From NCBI RefSeq assembly GCF_001514285.1, contig NZ_KQ949030.1:184634-248633 (forward strand): a stretch of DNA of 64,000 bases. Direction: 5' to 3'. The translations under genes and the position numbers were made by a program. Shown here one piece after another: positions 25,501 through 35,274 of this stretch. The notes beneath the pieces were generated by a model, which worked only from the letters and a program-made list of their open reading frames with translations, was not told the origin of the DNA and did not search any database. How positions within the stretch are numbered: position 1 is the stretch's first letter; the number at the start of each line of letters is the position of its first letter. This stretch comes from Streptomyces sp. DSM 15324. Its GTDB lineage: Bacteria > Actinomycetota > Actinomycetes > Streptomycetales > Streptomycetaceae.

Positions 25501-28500
25501 TGCCGGGCGGCCAGAACCCCCCGCAGCGCGGCGTTGGCCTCGGCCAGGGCGGCCGGTGTGACGCCCGGGTACGGCTGTGCGGCGGTCGTGATCGTCGTGC
25601 CCTGGCCGGTGCGGGCCGCGGGCACGAGTACGGCCGCGCCGGCCCGCAGCACGCCTGGCTGGGCCTGGAAGGTGGTGATGAAGGCCGACGGGGTGACGCC
25701 GAGCCTGGCCGCCAGGCTGGTCACCGTGTCGGTGAGGGTGGGAAGGACCGATGTGCCGGGCAGTCGGGCGGGGGCGAACAGGCCCGGCAGCTCGGCGTCG
25801 AGGGCGAGGAATCCGGCGGCGTCCCACCCGGGGAAACGCGCGATGACGTCGGCGATCGTCTCGGACCCGCCGCGCGCGAGGTGGACCGCATGGCGCGGCT
25901 GCTGTGCCACCGGGAACTCGACGAGGTCAGGGATCGCGAAGGGGGCGTCGTCGCTGCCCTGGTTGACCGCGAGGAGGCGCAGGCCGGTGTTGCGGCCGGC
26001 CAGCGCGTCGAGCGACATGCCGTAGGTGGCGGCCACCGTCGCGAAGGTGTCGCCCGACCGCAGCGGGTACGAGGCGTCCTGGCCGCTGAGGTAGACGGCC
26101 GTACCTGCGGGGAGCAGGTCGACGACGCCGCCGGCCGCCCCCAGCAGGCTGTCCAGCCGGCCGCCGGTGAAGCGGGCCGCGACGCCGCCGAGCGTGTCGC
26201 CGGGTTGGACGACGTAGTGGTCCCAGGTGATCGGCAGGCCCGCGAAGACCCCGTTCACCGTGTCATTGGCGAGGGCCACCGAGACCGGTGTGGCCGCGAG
26301 CGACGGATCCAGGGCGTTGAACGCGGACGCCATCGTGGTCAGCGTGTCGGACGGGCCGACGGGCAGGCGCGCCGGGCCGAGCGCGAACGTCATCGCCCTA
26401 CCGCCCGGGTTGAGCGCGACGGCCCCGTTGCTCGACGCGAGGTCGGCGACCGTGGTGCGGAGCAGTCGGGCGATCTGGTGGAGCGCGTCGTCACGCAGGG
26501 CGTCGACGGTGGCGTGCTGGACGGGGACGGTGAGTTCGGTGCCGGCTTCGAGCGGGAGCGCGAGGTTGGCCCGGTCGCCGAGCTGCGCCAGGGTGACGTG
26601 CGTCAGCAGGTCACTGACGGTCGTGCCGGTGGTGAACACGTGGTACGTCGGGATCGCGAGGGTCGTCCCCGCGGCGACCAGCTGGTCGGCGAGCTCGGCA
26701 TCCTTGTTGGCCACGACGATATCGCCGACCGTCACGGCGTAGGTGCTCGCGACGGTGGCGAGCGGGGTACCGGCCGCGATCGGCGGGCAGACGGGGGCGA
26801 GGTTCTCGGCGGCGCCGAGGAAGAGGAGGATCTGCTCGACCAGCCCGAGCAGGCACAGCTGGACCTCCTGCCGCGTGGTGACCGACGAGTCGACCCGGCC
26901 GATCGAGCTGGTGACCGCGAACTGCAGCAGCCCCGGCTCCTGGAGCTGGTAGTAGACCGTGGTGTAGCGGGCGAGGTGGCTGCGGGCGCTGTCATGGCTG
27001 CTGCGGTAGGACTGTCCGAAGCCGGGTACGTACCTGGCCGCCCTGAACTCGGCGGTGACGCGGAGCTCCGCCGCGTCGGAGGGCACGTCGAACCGGGTGG
27101 TGACGCTCGGCCACTGGGAGAGGCCGACGAGGCGGTCGGTGTGGCCGACCCGGATCGGGTCCAGGTGGAGGGTGGCGCCGCCGGTCAGGTTGCCCGACAG
27201 GTCGTGCAGGCCGAGACCGAGCCGCACCTGCGAGTAGGTGCCCGACGCGGGGTCGGCGTGGATGCCGGCGTAGGGGTTGCCGCTCGGTGCGGGCAGCGCC
27301 GGCGTGGCCGGTACCGGGTTGTAGGCGGGCTCGGCCGCCTGGTACAGCGACACCACCTGCCGGTAGTAGCGGGCCCCGTCGTCGGCGGACGGGGATGCCG
27401 GTGCGTCGGCGCCAGGGGCGGGCAGCGCGCCGGGGTGCCGCGTCGGCCCGGTCGGCAGTCCCTGGTTGCCGGCCCCGAAGTACGTGCCGCCCTCGATGCC
27501 GAAGCCGATGAGGCCGAACAACTCGTCGAGCCGCTGCTGATCGGGGTCGCCGGCGCCGGGGGCGCCGCGCCACAGCTGGAAGCCGGTGTTGCCGGGCGGC
27601 ACGGCGGCCTGTGCCTGGAGCTGGTCGGTGCCGTAGTGGACGAACGCGTCCGACGCGAGCACCGCAAGGGCGGCGCTGGCCTCCGCGATGCTGCCGGGGG
27701 TCGCCGGCGAGAACTGCCCGGCGATGCCCGCGAGCGTGTCGCCCGCCTGGATCCGGTAGGTGACACCGGCATTGATCCGGAGCGTGCGCCCGGGCTGGAG
27801 CAGCGCGAGGTTGTGCTGGTTGGCGGTGCCGAGGGCGGCGGCGCCGACGCCGGGTACGCCGATGACGTCGGCGGCGTGGGCGAGGGTGTCGTCGTCACCG
27901 GTCACGTACACCTGCCGACCGGCGAGCTGCATCGGGGCGCCGGGGGTCAGGACGGGCCGGTCCGCGCTCGCCGTCGCGATACCGGTGACCGAGGTACCGG
28001 GGTGGGCGCGCGCGATGCTCGCGAAGGTGTCGCCGTGGCCGATGCGGTAGTCGGCCGAGCCGTCGAGGGACAGTGTCCGGCCGGGCTGGAGGAGGCCGGG
28101 CAGGGTCTGGTTGGCGAGCGCGAGCGCGGCCGGGCTCATGGTGTACGGCGCCAGCGCCCGCGCGATGCCGGTGAGGGTGTCGCCGGCCCGGGTGAGGTGG
28201 CCCCCGGTGCCGAAGAAGCGGACGGTGACACCCGGGACGAAGAGGTCGAGCCTCGCGCTGGCCGTCGCGATGCCGATGACCGAGGTGCCCGGGTGGGCGC
28301 GCGCGATGCCCGCGAAGGTGTCGCCGGCCTGGATCTCGTACGGCCTGCCGTGGGCGAGCAGGAGCGTGCGGCCGGGGAAGAGCAGGCCGGGCACCGACTG
28401 GTTGGCGAGGGCGAGCGCGGCCGGGCTCGCCGTGCCGGCCGTGGTGAGCGTGTCGCCGGGAACGACGGTGTGCACGGACGGCTGGACGAAGAGGTCCGTG

Positions 28501-31500
28501 TGGGAGGCGTCGATGTTGTCGCCGACGACGACCACGTTGTTGAACGGCAGCAGGCCGGTCATCGTCGACTCGAGCTGCGATCCGAGCAGGACGAGCAGGG
28601 TCACCTCGGCGGTCGGGCCCTGCCCGAACAGGTGGCCGGGCAGGCCGATCCTGCCGGTGTCGGCGTACTCCAGGTAGAACCCACCGGTGCGCACCACGCT
28701 CGCCTCCCAGATGAGCGTGAGGAAGTCGGCGGCCCGGTCGATGGTGGCGAGGCAGGCGGGCGACCCGGCCGAGGGCGCGGCGGTGGCGGCGAGCGCGGCG
28801 GTGCGCGGTGCGGCCGGCCCGCTGTGGCTGAGGGTCGAGAGGTTCGTCTTGAGCACCCGGGTGCCGGCGGTGTCGAGCTGGTCGGACGCGAGTCCCTTGC
28901 CGCCCCGGCCCGAGGTGGGGTCGGGCGGGTAGAGGACGAGTACGGTGGCGGTGTCGGCCCTGCCGTCGCCGCCGAGGTGGGCGAGCAGGTCGAAGAGCCT
29001 CTGCTTGCCGACGTCGTCGGTGCCGGCCACCAGGTAACTGCCCGTCAGCGGTGAGCCGTCCGGCCCGGTCAGCTGCTGGAGCGTCAGGGGCACGGTGGTC
29101 GCCCAGGTGTGGCAGGCGACCGGCGCGATCCTGAGTCCCGACGCCGCGTCGAGGTGGGTCGCGGTGGCCAGGTCGTAGCGGAGGGCGGGCCCGGTGGCGG
29201 ACGCCGTGTGCTCGAGCAGCGCGTGCGGCAGCGACCACAGCGTGGGCTCGGCGACCGACTGGCCGGGGTGGAAACAGCCGGCGGGCAGTGCCGCCGCCTG
29301 CCAGTGCGTCGGGTTCTGCACCGGGAACCGGGCCGGCTGGTACGAGGAGAGCGGCAGCGGGCCGAGCCACGAGACCGCGGGGTCGGGCCTGCGGGTGGCG
29401 AACGCCGAGATCAGCCGCTGTTCTTCGGCGGTGAAGGTGAACGGCAGGGAGGTGCTGCCGCCCGCGAAGGTGATCCACGTCGCGCCCTCGTGCCCGGCGG
29501 CGAACCCGAGCGTCGCCGACGGCGCGGGGCCGCTGCCGAGGGCCACCTGCTGCCCGGTCAGGCTGTACAACGGGTAGGCGGGTGATGTGGTCGGGGTCGG
29601 GTACGGCACGCGCAGGCCGTGCAGCAGGAAGTGCGAGGTGCTCGCGGCGCCGGTGTTGACCGCCGGACTCGCCTGTACGGCCGCGACGAGGGCGTCGACC
29701 GTCATCGCCGGCACGTCGGGTACCGTCACCGTCGCCCCGTCGGTCAGGATGCCGGTCTGCGAGGCGATCTGGCCGGTCAGCTCGTCGAGCGTCAGGTTGA
29801 AGCGCTGCGCGACGCCGGCGAACGTGTCGGCCGGCTGCGGCGGGTAGACGACGTCGGCCAGGGTCAGCGTCGCCAGCGGTGCGAGCACGGGCGCCGGTGA
29901 CACGGCAGGCTGAAGAGCGGCGAGCCGATGGTCGGCCGCCGTGCCGGGGAAGTAGTAGCGGGCGAGGCTCGCGAGGGACTCGGTGAGGGGGATCCGGAGC
30001 ACCGCGCCGGGTGTGAGTGCGGTGAGGTCGGCTGTGGCGTTCCAGGTCCGCATCATCGCCTCGTACCCGGGCAGGTCGTCGGCGGACGGCGCGAAGAAGG
30101 CATCGATGACACCGTCGAGGGTGTCGCCCTGCTTCCAGGTGTAGCTGATGACGAAGCCGCCGCGCACGGTGTGCGTCACGCCCGTGACCGTGAACGTCAT
30201 GGCCGACTGGGTGACGGCCGATGCCGGTACCTGGAAGTACTGCGCCACGCTGTCGGCGGTGTCGCCGCCGCGTCCCTGGTAGGTGAGGGTGGGCAGCGCG
30301 AACGTGGCTCCGGTGAGCAGGATGTCCGCGCGGTCGGCGTTGGCCGCCATCACCGCCAGTGCCGTCGTCGCGGGCGTGCCGGGGAAGGAGAACGCCCGTG
30401 CCACGTCGTCGATGCTCTGGCCCGGTCGCCCGTCGCCGGCCGCCACCTGGTAGGTGACCTCGGAGAGCAGCAGCGGCCGGCCGCCGCCGAGGAGGCCCTG
30501 CACCGACTGGTTCGCGGTGACGACGGCCACCGGCGAGACCGCGATCTCGGCGGCCAGCCGGGTGCCGGGCACCGGCGTGGCGTCCGCGTCGGCCGGCCCA
30601 CCGGCGAGGCCGGCGCCGAACCGGTTGAGCAGGGCCTGGACGGAGGCCGGTGTGTCCGCGGCCCGCACGACGTACTCCGCCGACACGGTCGGGAACGACG
30701 CGGCGATGGAGGCGAGGCTCGTGGTGGCGCTGCCGGTGACCTGGTAGGGGGCCGCCCTGAGGTGATCGATCGCGTTCTGCACGACCGACTTGGTCAGCAT
30801 CCCGAAGTACGCGCCGAACAGCCACCCCGCCATCGATTCCGGGGCGTCGCCGTCGGTCAGGAGCGTTCGCGGTGAGCGCGCGCCGGTGCCGGTGCCCGCC
30901 GGGTCGCTCTGGACCGAGTTCTCGTAGTCGACCATCAGCTGCTGGAAGTACGCGGTGAGGGCGTGGACGTAGTCGGCGTCGACGGGGTGGGTGTCCCAGA
31001 AGGAGACGGCCGGACCGGTGCCGAGCGCGAGAGAGAGGTCGGGGAACATCGGGAAGAAGCTGCCGCTTCTGTCGCCGCCGCTGGAGTCGGCGGGGCGGGG
31101 CTGGATCTCGAAGACCACCTGCTGATCGGCGAAGAACGCGGTGACACTCGGGTACGAGAACCACTGCGCGAACACGTCGGGGTCGTCCAACTGCGCGTGG
31201 AGGTGGGCGAGTTCGTCGGCGGTGACCGTGCCGAAGTCGCCGCCGAGCGCCCCGAGCGCCCAGCGCAGGAGCTTGCCCGCCAGCCGGTTGTACGGCTTGC
31301 CGGCCGCGTCACCGACCGGTGCGGCGACCGCCGCGGCGTCGGTGGCGCCCGGGTCGATCGCGTTCTCGATGAACAGCAGGAAGTTCACGGCCACGACCGG
31401 CGTCCGGCCCGGGGCGGCGGGGAGGAAGTCGGTGGGCTCCGCCTGCGATACGACGGGTGTGAGCCACAAGGTGATCGGCGGCTCCGCCGGGACCGCGGCC

Positions 31501-34500
31501 GCCCGTGCGGCGGGGACCCGCAACAGGGCGGCGTCGAAGCGCGGCGCCGGCCGCAGCAGTGGCAGGGCGGCGTGCCGTACGCCGCGTTGGGCGAGTGACG
31601 GCGTCGGCCGGTGCAGGCCGAGCTGGGCCCGCATCCGGGCGTCACGGGAGCCTGCGAGGGCGATGTGCCACGGCGGTGTGCTCGCCGATCCCAGCGTGAA
31701 CGTCAGGCTGATGGTGGCCGAGAAGCTGAAGTGCAGCGTGATGAAGAGGATTTTGACGTTGAGGCGCACCTCGACGCCGGCCTGCATGTGGATGACGATC
31801 GGCTGGTAGGCCTCGACCGTCAGCGTGATGCTGGCGTAGACGGTCAGGTCGAGCGACGCCTTGACGATCGCGAAGTCGACCGTCCCGTAGACGTGGCCGA
31901 CGACCGCGACCGTGCCCTGGAGCCAGTAGTAGAGCGCCTGGGGCGTCGACGCGTCGTCGGGGTGGAACCAGGCGAGCGCGCCCTGCACCATGCCGGCGAC
32001 GGTCACGCTCACCCCGGCGGAGAGCGGGCCGATGCTCAGCGTCTTGCCGACGCCGACCGACAACGCGAACCCGAACTCGATGTCGGGGGCGAAGCGGCCG
32101 TTGTCGATGGCCGGCAGCCGCGTCGAGGTCGAGCCGTCGAGGAGGGCGAAGTAGAACCCGCCGTAACCGACGAAGGGGAACACCTCGACCGCCGACGACC
32201 GCGACCAGTCCAGGAGATTGGGCGGGAAGCCGAAGTCGATGCGGAAGTTCCCGTTGGTGTAGATGTCGAGGACGACGACCGGCAGGGTGACCGAGACCTC
32301 GCCGAACTCGAGGTGGCGCATGGCGTCGGGCAGTTGCAGCTCGATGTGGTAGACACCGACGCTGTCGGTGACCTTCCGGTAGAGGATCTCGAACGAGAGG
32401 CCCTGGAAGATCTCGGCCTGCGGCCCGGCGACGTCGATACGCAGCCCGTACACGACCGGGTCGAGGAACACCGCGTTGACCGTGAAGGTTTCCAGCAGGG
32501 TGAAGCTCGCGCCGAACAACCAGTTGGCACCGCTGTCGAAGCGCAGCCCGCCGACCTGTTCGAGCGGGTTCTTCGAGCTGTCGCCCAGCGGCACCACCGT
32601 CTTGCGCATCGCGTCGATGACGGCCTTCACCATGCTGAGACCGGTGGCGTCGAGCGTGACGTGCTGGCCGATCCCGAGGTAGCGCAGGTCGAGCACCTTG
32701 CTGCCGGCTCCGGGTACGGCCGGCGGTTGACCGCCGACGGCGTTCCAGGCCAGTGGCTGGCCCTGGCCGTACTTCTGGCCGAGGAACTCACCCTGGAGGA
32801 GCACATCGACGCGGCCCTGCCCGAAGTCGCGGTAGTAGCGCAGGCCGATGTTGTCCAGGGAGATGAAGCCGAGGTCGACCTTCGCCGCGTAGTCGACCTC
32901 GATGACGTTGTCGGTGAAGTTGACCTGTACCGACAGGTTCGACAGGTTGATGGAGCCGAGAGCGCTCCACGGTCCGTCGAGCGACGGGCTCGCCGCGGGG
33001 TCGGCCAGCCGGACCAGGTACGACAGGATGTCGCCGAGTGTCACGTTACCGAAGTCGATGTGCAGGACACGCTTGCCCCGCGCGTCCGGGTTGGCGTAAC
33101 TGACCCCCAGATCCCCGAACTTCAGCTCGTACGTATTGGTCTTGCGCAGCTGGTCGAAGGTGTAGACGAGTTCCAGCTCCATGCCGAGGAACGCGAAACC
33201 GCCGGTGAGCGAGCCGTGGTAGCGGGCCTGCGACGGCGTGCCCTCGGCGGCCGTCGAGGCAAGCGAGAAGCCCAGGTCGATCTCCACGTCGGCGTCGGCG
33301 AACAGCCAGCGCAGGCCGGTTTCGAGGCTGAACTCCTTGCTGCCCGTGTGGTACGCCACCTCGAACTCGGTGACGTGCATGTCGTTGAGGAAGCCGGGCA
33401 CCGAGGTCCAGCCGGTCACCTTGCCGATCAGCTCGCCGACCGAGAACGGGTGGGTGATCGCCCCTCCGAACGTCCAGCCGGACGCGCTGTCGGCCTCCTT
33501 GCGGGCCAGCAGGGAGAAGTCGACCACGCCGGCGAAATCGGCGTCGCCGATGAACTGGCAGGTGAAGCCCGTCTGGCTGAGGGAGAGTTCGGCGCTGATA
33601 CCGGTGAGGGTGAGCGAGATCGCGCCCTCGTTGAGACTGATCAGCTTGACGTCGCCGTCGATCGTGGTGCTGAGGTCGAACGTCCGGTAGCCGGGGTTCG
33701 CGCTCATCAAGAGGTCGGTGATCTCGAGGTCGAAGCCGGGCGGCAGGTCGAAGCCGTAGTGCTCCAGCAGCTCCGGCACCGGGACCGTGTACCCGGGCAG
33801 CAGGTACCCGTTGACCGTGACCTCGGGCAGCAGCACCTCCAGCGAGATCGGGTACAGATCGGCGATCCAGAACGTCCCGCCGAGCCGGGCGGCGATCGTG
33901 CTCGCGCTCGGGTGCGCGGGGTCGTTGATCTGGAACCGGACCTGGACGTCGCTGATCGCCAGCAGGTCCGGCGGGATGATCAGCCATGTCACCGGGGGTG
34001 GCGGGTCGTCGTCCGCGGTCAGCGCGTGCGGCGCGGGGACGGCGGACGGTTCGTGGACCAGCCGGGTCGGGAAGGGTGTGAGCGGCGCCGGCTCGTCGAC
34101 CGAGTCGATGTGCTCCGCGGCACGGCCGACGACCTCGCCCTCGATCATCTTCGTGGCCGGTCCGGCCGTCGGCGCCGGTTGCGAGGGCAGCAGGCTGACG
34201 CCGATGGACAGGCTCACGAGCCGCCGGGTGCGCGGCGCCACGACGAGCTCGAAGCCGTCGAGGCGCAGCAGCCGGGTCAGAGGGAACCGGTCCGGCACCA
34301 GGTTGCCGAGCGCCGTCCCGCCCGCCACGCCCGCGAGGGCGGCGAGCGAGTCGAGGGCTTGGTGGCCGTCCAGGGAGAAGGTGAGCAGCGCCGGGTCGGG
34401 CGTCACCGGCATCGTCAGCGACAGCGTGACGGAGTCGGCGCCACTGCCGATGCCCACCTGGCCGAGCAGCGCGACCTCGGTGACGAGGACCGGCCCGTCG

Positions 34501-35228
34501 TCGCCGCCGTCGTCGCCCGGCTCCGCCGTGTCCTCGGCGGTCACCTCGGGCGGTTCCGGGGGGAAGGTCAGGTACCCGACCGTGGCGCGAAGCCGGGTGG
34601 CCAGCGTGACCGAGCCGAGCGTGGTCTCGGTGTCGCCGAACGCGGTCCGCAGTGTCGTCGTCGGCGCGGTGGCCTGCGGATCGGACCAGTTGGTGAGGGC
34701 GCCGTACACGTGCAGGTCGGCGCTGAGCAGCCAGGCGACCTCGGAGAGCGCAGGCGAGTCACCGGCGACCAGTGTGCCGCTGAAGTTCAGCCCCTGCGTC
34801 ATGCCGGCGTACCCGCCCGACCCGTCCGAGTCCGCCGACTCCAGTACCCAGGTGGGGGAGGTGAAGGCGAGCGTTCCGACATCGGTGCCGGCGAGCGGCG
34901 GGTACGTCGCCGCGAACGTCCAGCCGGCGGGCAGGGCGAGGGCGAGCGTGAGCTCCGGCGTTCCCGAGGCGGGGCCGGGGGCCAGCCAGAACGTCGCGGT
35001 GGCGGGCAGGGTCCGCCCCAGGAACTCCACCGAGCCGGTGTAGACGACGGACGTCGGGCGTACGTCCTGGGGTGCGATGCCGGTGACGAGCAGGTTGCCG
35101 GCGAGGTACGTCGAGATCAGGCTCGCGATGCCGCCCGACAGGCTGCTCTCTGCCTGCGCGGCCGAGACGGGCAGCGTCGTGCCGCGCTCAAGGGCCTTCA
35201 GCGCGGTTACGAGGCCGGTGATCTCCAT
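22551..35228 (-). CDS. Giant 4225-residue beta-rich protein with arrays of LysM-like units
   Basis: A single uninterrupted 12.7-kb frame starting at ATG 35228 (AGGA upstream). Residues ~1-1195 are dense in alternating beta strands (ISLTLTGISAELSLSQTGF, INLSNLSVQVNFTDNVIEVD), with an Asp/Glu-rich linker near 235-250 and a proline linker near 410; they recall DUF6603-type proteins, by impression only. A linker and helical segment (~1200-1400) follow. From ~1560 come about 15 LysM-like units with (A/P)GDT(L/F)xx(I/V)A cores: clusters at ~1560-1840, ~2250-2500, ~2810-3310 and ~3600-3690. The C-terminal ~500 residues are beta-rich again. No signal peptide, transmembrane segment or enzyme motif was recognised. 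LysM units usually bind GlcNAc polymers, so contact with peptidoglycan or chitin is possible, but the export route is unknown. It is the last and largest gene of a four-gene locus. Confidence 0.8.
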   Translation of the reverse strand: MEITGLVTALKALERGTTLPVSAAQAESSLSGGIASLISTYLAGNLLVTGIAPQDVRPTSVVYTGSVEFLGRTLPATATFWLAPGPASGTPELTLALALPAGWTFAATYPPLAGTDVGTLAFTSPTWVLESADSDGSGGYAGMTQGLNFSGTLVAGDSPALSEVAWLLSADLHVYGALTNWSDPQATAPTTTLRTAFGDTETTLGSVTLATRLRATVGYLTFPPEPPEVTAEDTAEPGDDGGDDGPVLVTEVALLGQVGIGSGADSVTLSLTMPVTPDPALLTFSLDGHQALDSLAALAGVAGGTALGNLVPDRFPLTRLLRLDGFELVVAPRTRRLVSLSIGVSLLPSQPAPTAGPATKMIEGEVVGRAAEHIDSVDEPAPLTPFPTRLVHEPSAVPAPHALTADDDPPPPVTWLIIPPDLLAISDVQVRFQINDPAHPSASTIAARLGGTFWIADLYPISLEVLLPEVTVNGYLLPGYTVPVPELLEHYGFDLPPGFDLEITDLLMSANPGYRTFDLSTTIDGDVKLISLNEGAISLTLTGISAELSLSQTGFTCQFIGDADFAGVVDFSLLARKEADSASGWTFGGAITHPFSVGELIGKVTGWTSVPGFLNDMHVTEFEVAYHTGSKEFSLETGLRWLFADADVEIDLGFSLASTAAEGTPSQARYHGSLTGGFAFLGMELELVYTFDQLRKTNTYELKFGDLGVSYANPDARGKRVLHIDFGNVTLGDILSYLVRLADPAASPSLDGPWSALGSINLSNLSVQVNFTDNVIEVDYAAKVDLGFISLDNIGLRYYRDFGQGRVDVLLQGEFLGQKYGQGQPLAWNAVGGQPPAVPGAGSKVLDLRYLGIGQHVTLDATGLSMVKAVIDAMRKTVVPLGDSSKNPLEQVGGLRFDSGANWLFGASFTLLETFTVNAVFLDPVVYGLRIDVAGPQAEIFQGLSFEILYRKVTDSVGVYHIELQLPDAMRHLEFGEVSVTLPVVVLDIYTNGNFRIDFGFPPNLLDWSRSSAVEVFPFVGYGGFYFALLDGSTSTRLPAIDNGRFAPDIEFGFALSVGVGKTLSIGPLSAGVSVTVAGMVQGALAWFHPDDASTPQALYYWLQGTVAVVGHVYGTVDFAIVKASLDLTVYASITLTVEAYQPIVIHMQAGVEVRLNVKILFITLHFSFSATISLTFTLGSASTPPWHIALAGSRDARMRAQLGLHRPTPSLAQRGVRHAALPLLRPAPRFDAALLRVPAARAAAVPAEPPITLWLTPVVSQAEPTDFLPAAPGRTPVVAVNFLLFIENAIDPGATDAAAVAAPVGDAAGKPYNRLAGKLLRWALGALGGDFGTVTADELAHLHAQLDDPDVFAQWFSYPSVTAFFADQQVVFEIQPRPADSSGGDRSGSFFPMFPDLSLALGTGPAVSFWDTHPVDADYVHALTAYFQQLMVDYENSVQSDPAGTGTGARSPRTLLTDGDAPESMAGWLFGAYFGMLTKSVVQNAIDHLRAAPYQVTGSATTSLASIAASFPTVSAEYVVRAADTPASVQALLNRFGAGLAGGPADADATPVPGTRLAAEIAVSPVAVVTANQSVQGLLGGGRPLLLSEVTYQVAAGDGRPGQSIDDVARAFSFPGTPATTALAVMAANADRADILLTGATFALPTLTYQGRGGDTADSVAQYFQVPASAVTQSAMTFTVTGVTHTVRGGFVISYTWKQGDTLDGVIDAFFAPSADDLPGYEAMMRTWNATADLTALTPGAVLRIPLTESLASLARYYFPGTAADHRLAALQPAVSPAPVLAPLATLTLADVVYPPQPADTFAGVAQRFNLTLDELTGQIASQTGILTDGATVTVPDVPAMTVDALVAAVQASPAVNTGAASTSHFLLHGLRVPYPTPTTSPAYPLYSLTGQQVALGSGPAPSATLGFAAGHEGATWITFAGGSTSLPFTFTAEEQRLISAFATRRPDPAVSWLGPLPLSSYQPARFPVQNPTHWQAAALPAGCFHPGQSVAEPTLWSLPHALLEHTASATGPALRYDLATATHLDAASGLRIAPVACHTWATTVPLTLQQLTGPDGSPLTGSYLVAGTDDVGKQRLFDLLAHLGGDGRADTATVLVLYPPDPTSGRGGKGLASDQLDTAGTRVLKTNLSTLSHSGPAAPRTAALAATAAPSAGSPACLATIDRAADFLTLIWEASVVRTGGFYLEYADTGRIGLPGHLFGQGPTAEVTLLVLLGSQLESTMTGLLPFNNVVVVGDNIDASHTDLFVQPSVHTVVPGDTLTTAGTASPAALALANQSVPGLLFPGRTLLLAHGRPYEIQAGDTFAGIARAHPGTSVIGIATASARLDLFVPGVTVRFFGTGGHLTRAGDTLTGIARALAPYTMSPAALALANQTLPGLLQPGRTLSLDGSADYRIGHGDTFASIARAHPGTSVTGIATASADRPVLTPGAPMQLAGRQVYVTGDDDTLAHAADVIGVPGVGAAALGTANQHNLALLQPGRTLRINAGVTYRIQAGDTLAGIAGQFSPATPGSIAEASAALAVLASDAFVHYGTDQLQAQAAVPPGNTGFQLWRGAPGAGDPDQQRLDELFGLIGFGIEGGTYFGAGNQGLPTGPTRHPGALPAPGADAPASPSADDGARYYRQVVSLYQAAEPAYNPVPATPALPAPSGNPYAGIHADPASGTYSQVRLGLGLHDLSGNLTGGATLHLDPIRVGHTDRLVGLSQWPSVTTRFDVPSDAAELRVTAEFRAARYVPGFGQSYRSSHDSARSHLARYTTVYYQLQEPGLLQFAVTSSIGRVDSSVTTRQEVQLCLLGLVEQILLFLGAAENLAPVCPPIAAGTPLATVASTYAVTVGDIVVANKDAELADQLVAAGTTLAIPTYHVFTTGTTVSDLLTHVTLAQLGDRANLALPLEAGTELTVPVQHATVDALRDDALHQIARLLRTTVADLASSNGAVALNPGGRAMTFALGPARLPVGPSDTLTTMASAFNALDPSLAATPVSVALANDTVNGVFAGLPITWDHYVVQPGDTLGGVAARFTGGRLDSLLGAAGGVVDLLPAGTAVYLSGQDASYPLRSGDTFATVAATYGMSLDALAGRNTGLRLLAVNQGSDDAPFAIPDLVEFPVAQQPRHAVHLARGGSETIADVIARFPGWDAAGFLALDAELPGLFAPARLPGTSVLPTLTDTVTSLAARLGVTPSAFITTFQAQPGVLRAGAAVLVPAARTGQGTTITTAAQPYPGVTPAALAEANAALRGVLAARQRLTYAYQPDNGNPVTRTYDTDVNDTFLTVTAAFNALFGLSTLTVADVVAQNPHAALAAGQPLLVPPAPAALPPLATTLLADYPDPVFPLTVELRMLRDPNRVAPDLLSDSATFVDVTPVPPSPLADGSTASLDGFAERFEKTFAGLKLGTGEDADSAPTTTAKSRLWVVNFDAARGGIEYRVDAPAPGGFFAVRPLSTEPWTRVNVPVPAYTPGQPLEWTAHKSFTGADLDAWLAALLASVDRLLSPQFALPASGLGAAAQALLADVITSKGVIADGLAGLVEHLLGTPSGDRAQAAQTLRQQLLTTLSSLYDTTLLVQFPVTVTSPYTDADTAPSLSGKPIVKPVVTPSGSAAAPTSGSATRATHTLSAGDTLTSVAARLGVTVVDLVAANDNVADVFAPTTVAVVIGSTLTSVPVVAGDTPRTVAGKIFHTQDPTPAQLAEFAAALWSCDVTGGSGGAHYRLHTDPPAPARPAVLSYVELLPVTSFSTGKVPLVGGSSSVTVLVDVRDPLRRRMAYLDLAFSMTQLEYDVQLPEPFGATSVVGDYRESSWLSFLRPVDAVPLGQVQIPIPLRAHPGVPVLSTQSATPSHPGDPDLAKAKEWDYAFTLDYQAAAQDSIELGMFFNRLTDAPPAPPTGVGTGEAGLSAVHVALAQFNEVAAAVEDDLRLLLTDPADPRVLPALQAFRDLVQRVSHAWSGRSAFAAAALGDEGEAHWYRVDPLVDEQQPDEFSYLALTAADADPLWPTIDGAAPGLRVGAQALYTHRQPISAPLDLKVALRELDAVAYQNGWSGVSVVRNENLLGSTGPADATNPLFVYRTPLSLFSSKVTPSLLADTPAPLTTRGGVDLATALGDFFGVLFDLGSAPPSATFQVKVTARYAYSLTTAAQPGGTITPAVPLVLVPLYAFDTATDANPASPTSFVSRLAAAVTSAAATTGAATVPGTYLFDVGVYSSLHPEGTQATLPSKPLLDIRNRSYPGAT
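27960..28340 (-). repeat. Recently duplicated LysM-like module inside the giant gene
   Basis: Two ~70-base blocks (about 27967-28036 and 28263-28332) are nearly identical and about 300 bases apart; they encode RAHPGTSVTGIATASA and RAHPGTSVIGIATASA. Flanking GDTFA(S/G)IA and GRTL(S/L)L segments also repeat. The array therefore grew by duplication of a ~100-residue module. Confidence 0.75.
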
Positions 35229-35274
35229 GTGCTGTCCTACTCGATGTCGCGGGCGGGTGACGGGATACGCGTCG

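Noticed and set aside
24834..29054. 1406-codon open frame on the plus strand
   Set aside because: Antisense shadow of the giant minus-strand gene; composition (Gly/Arg/Val-rich, no motifs) is typical of a GC-driven shadow frame.
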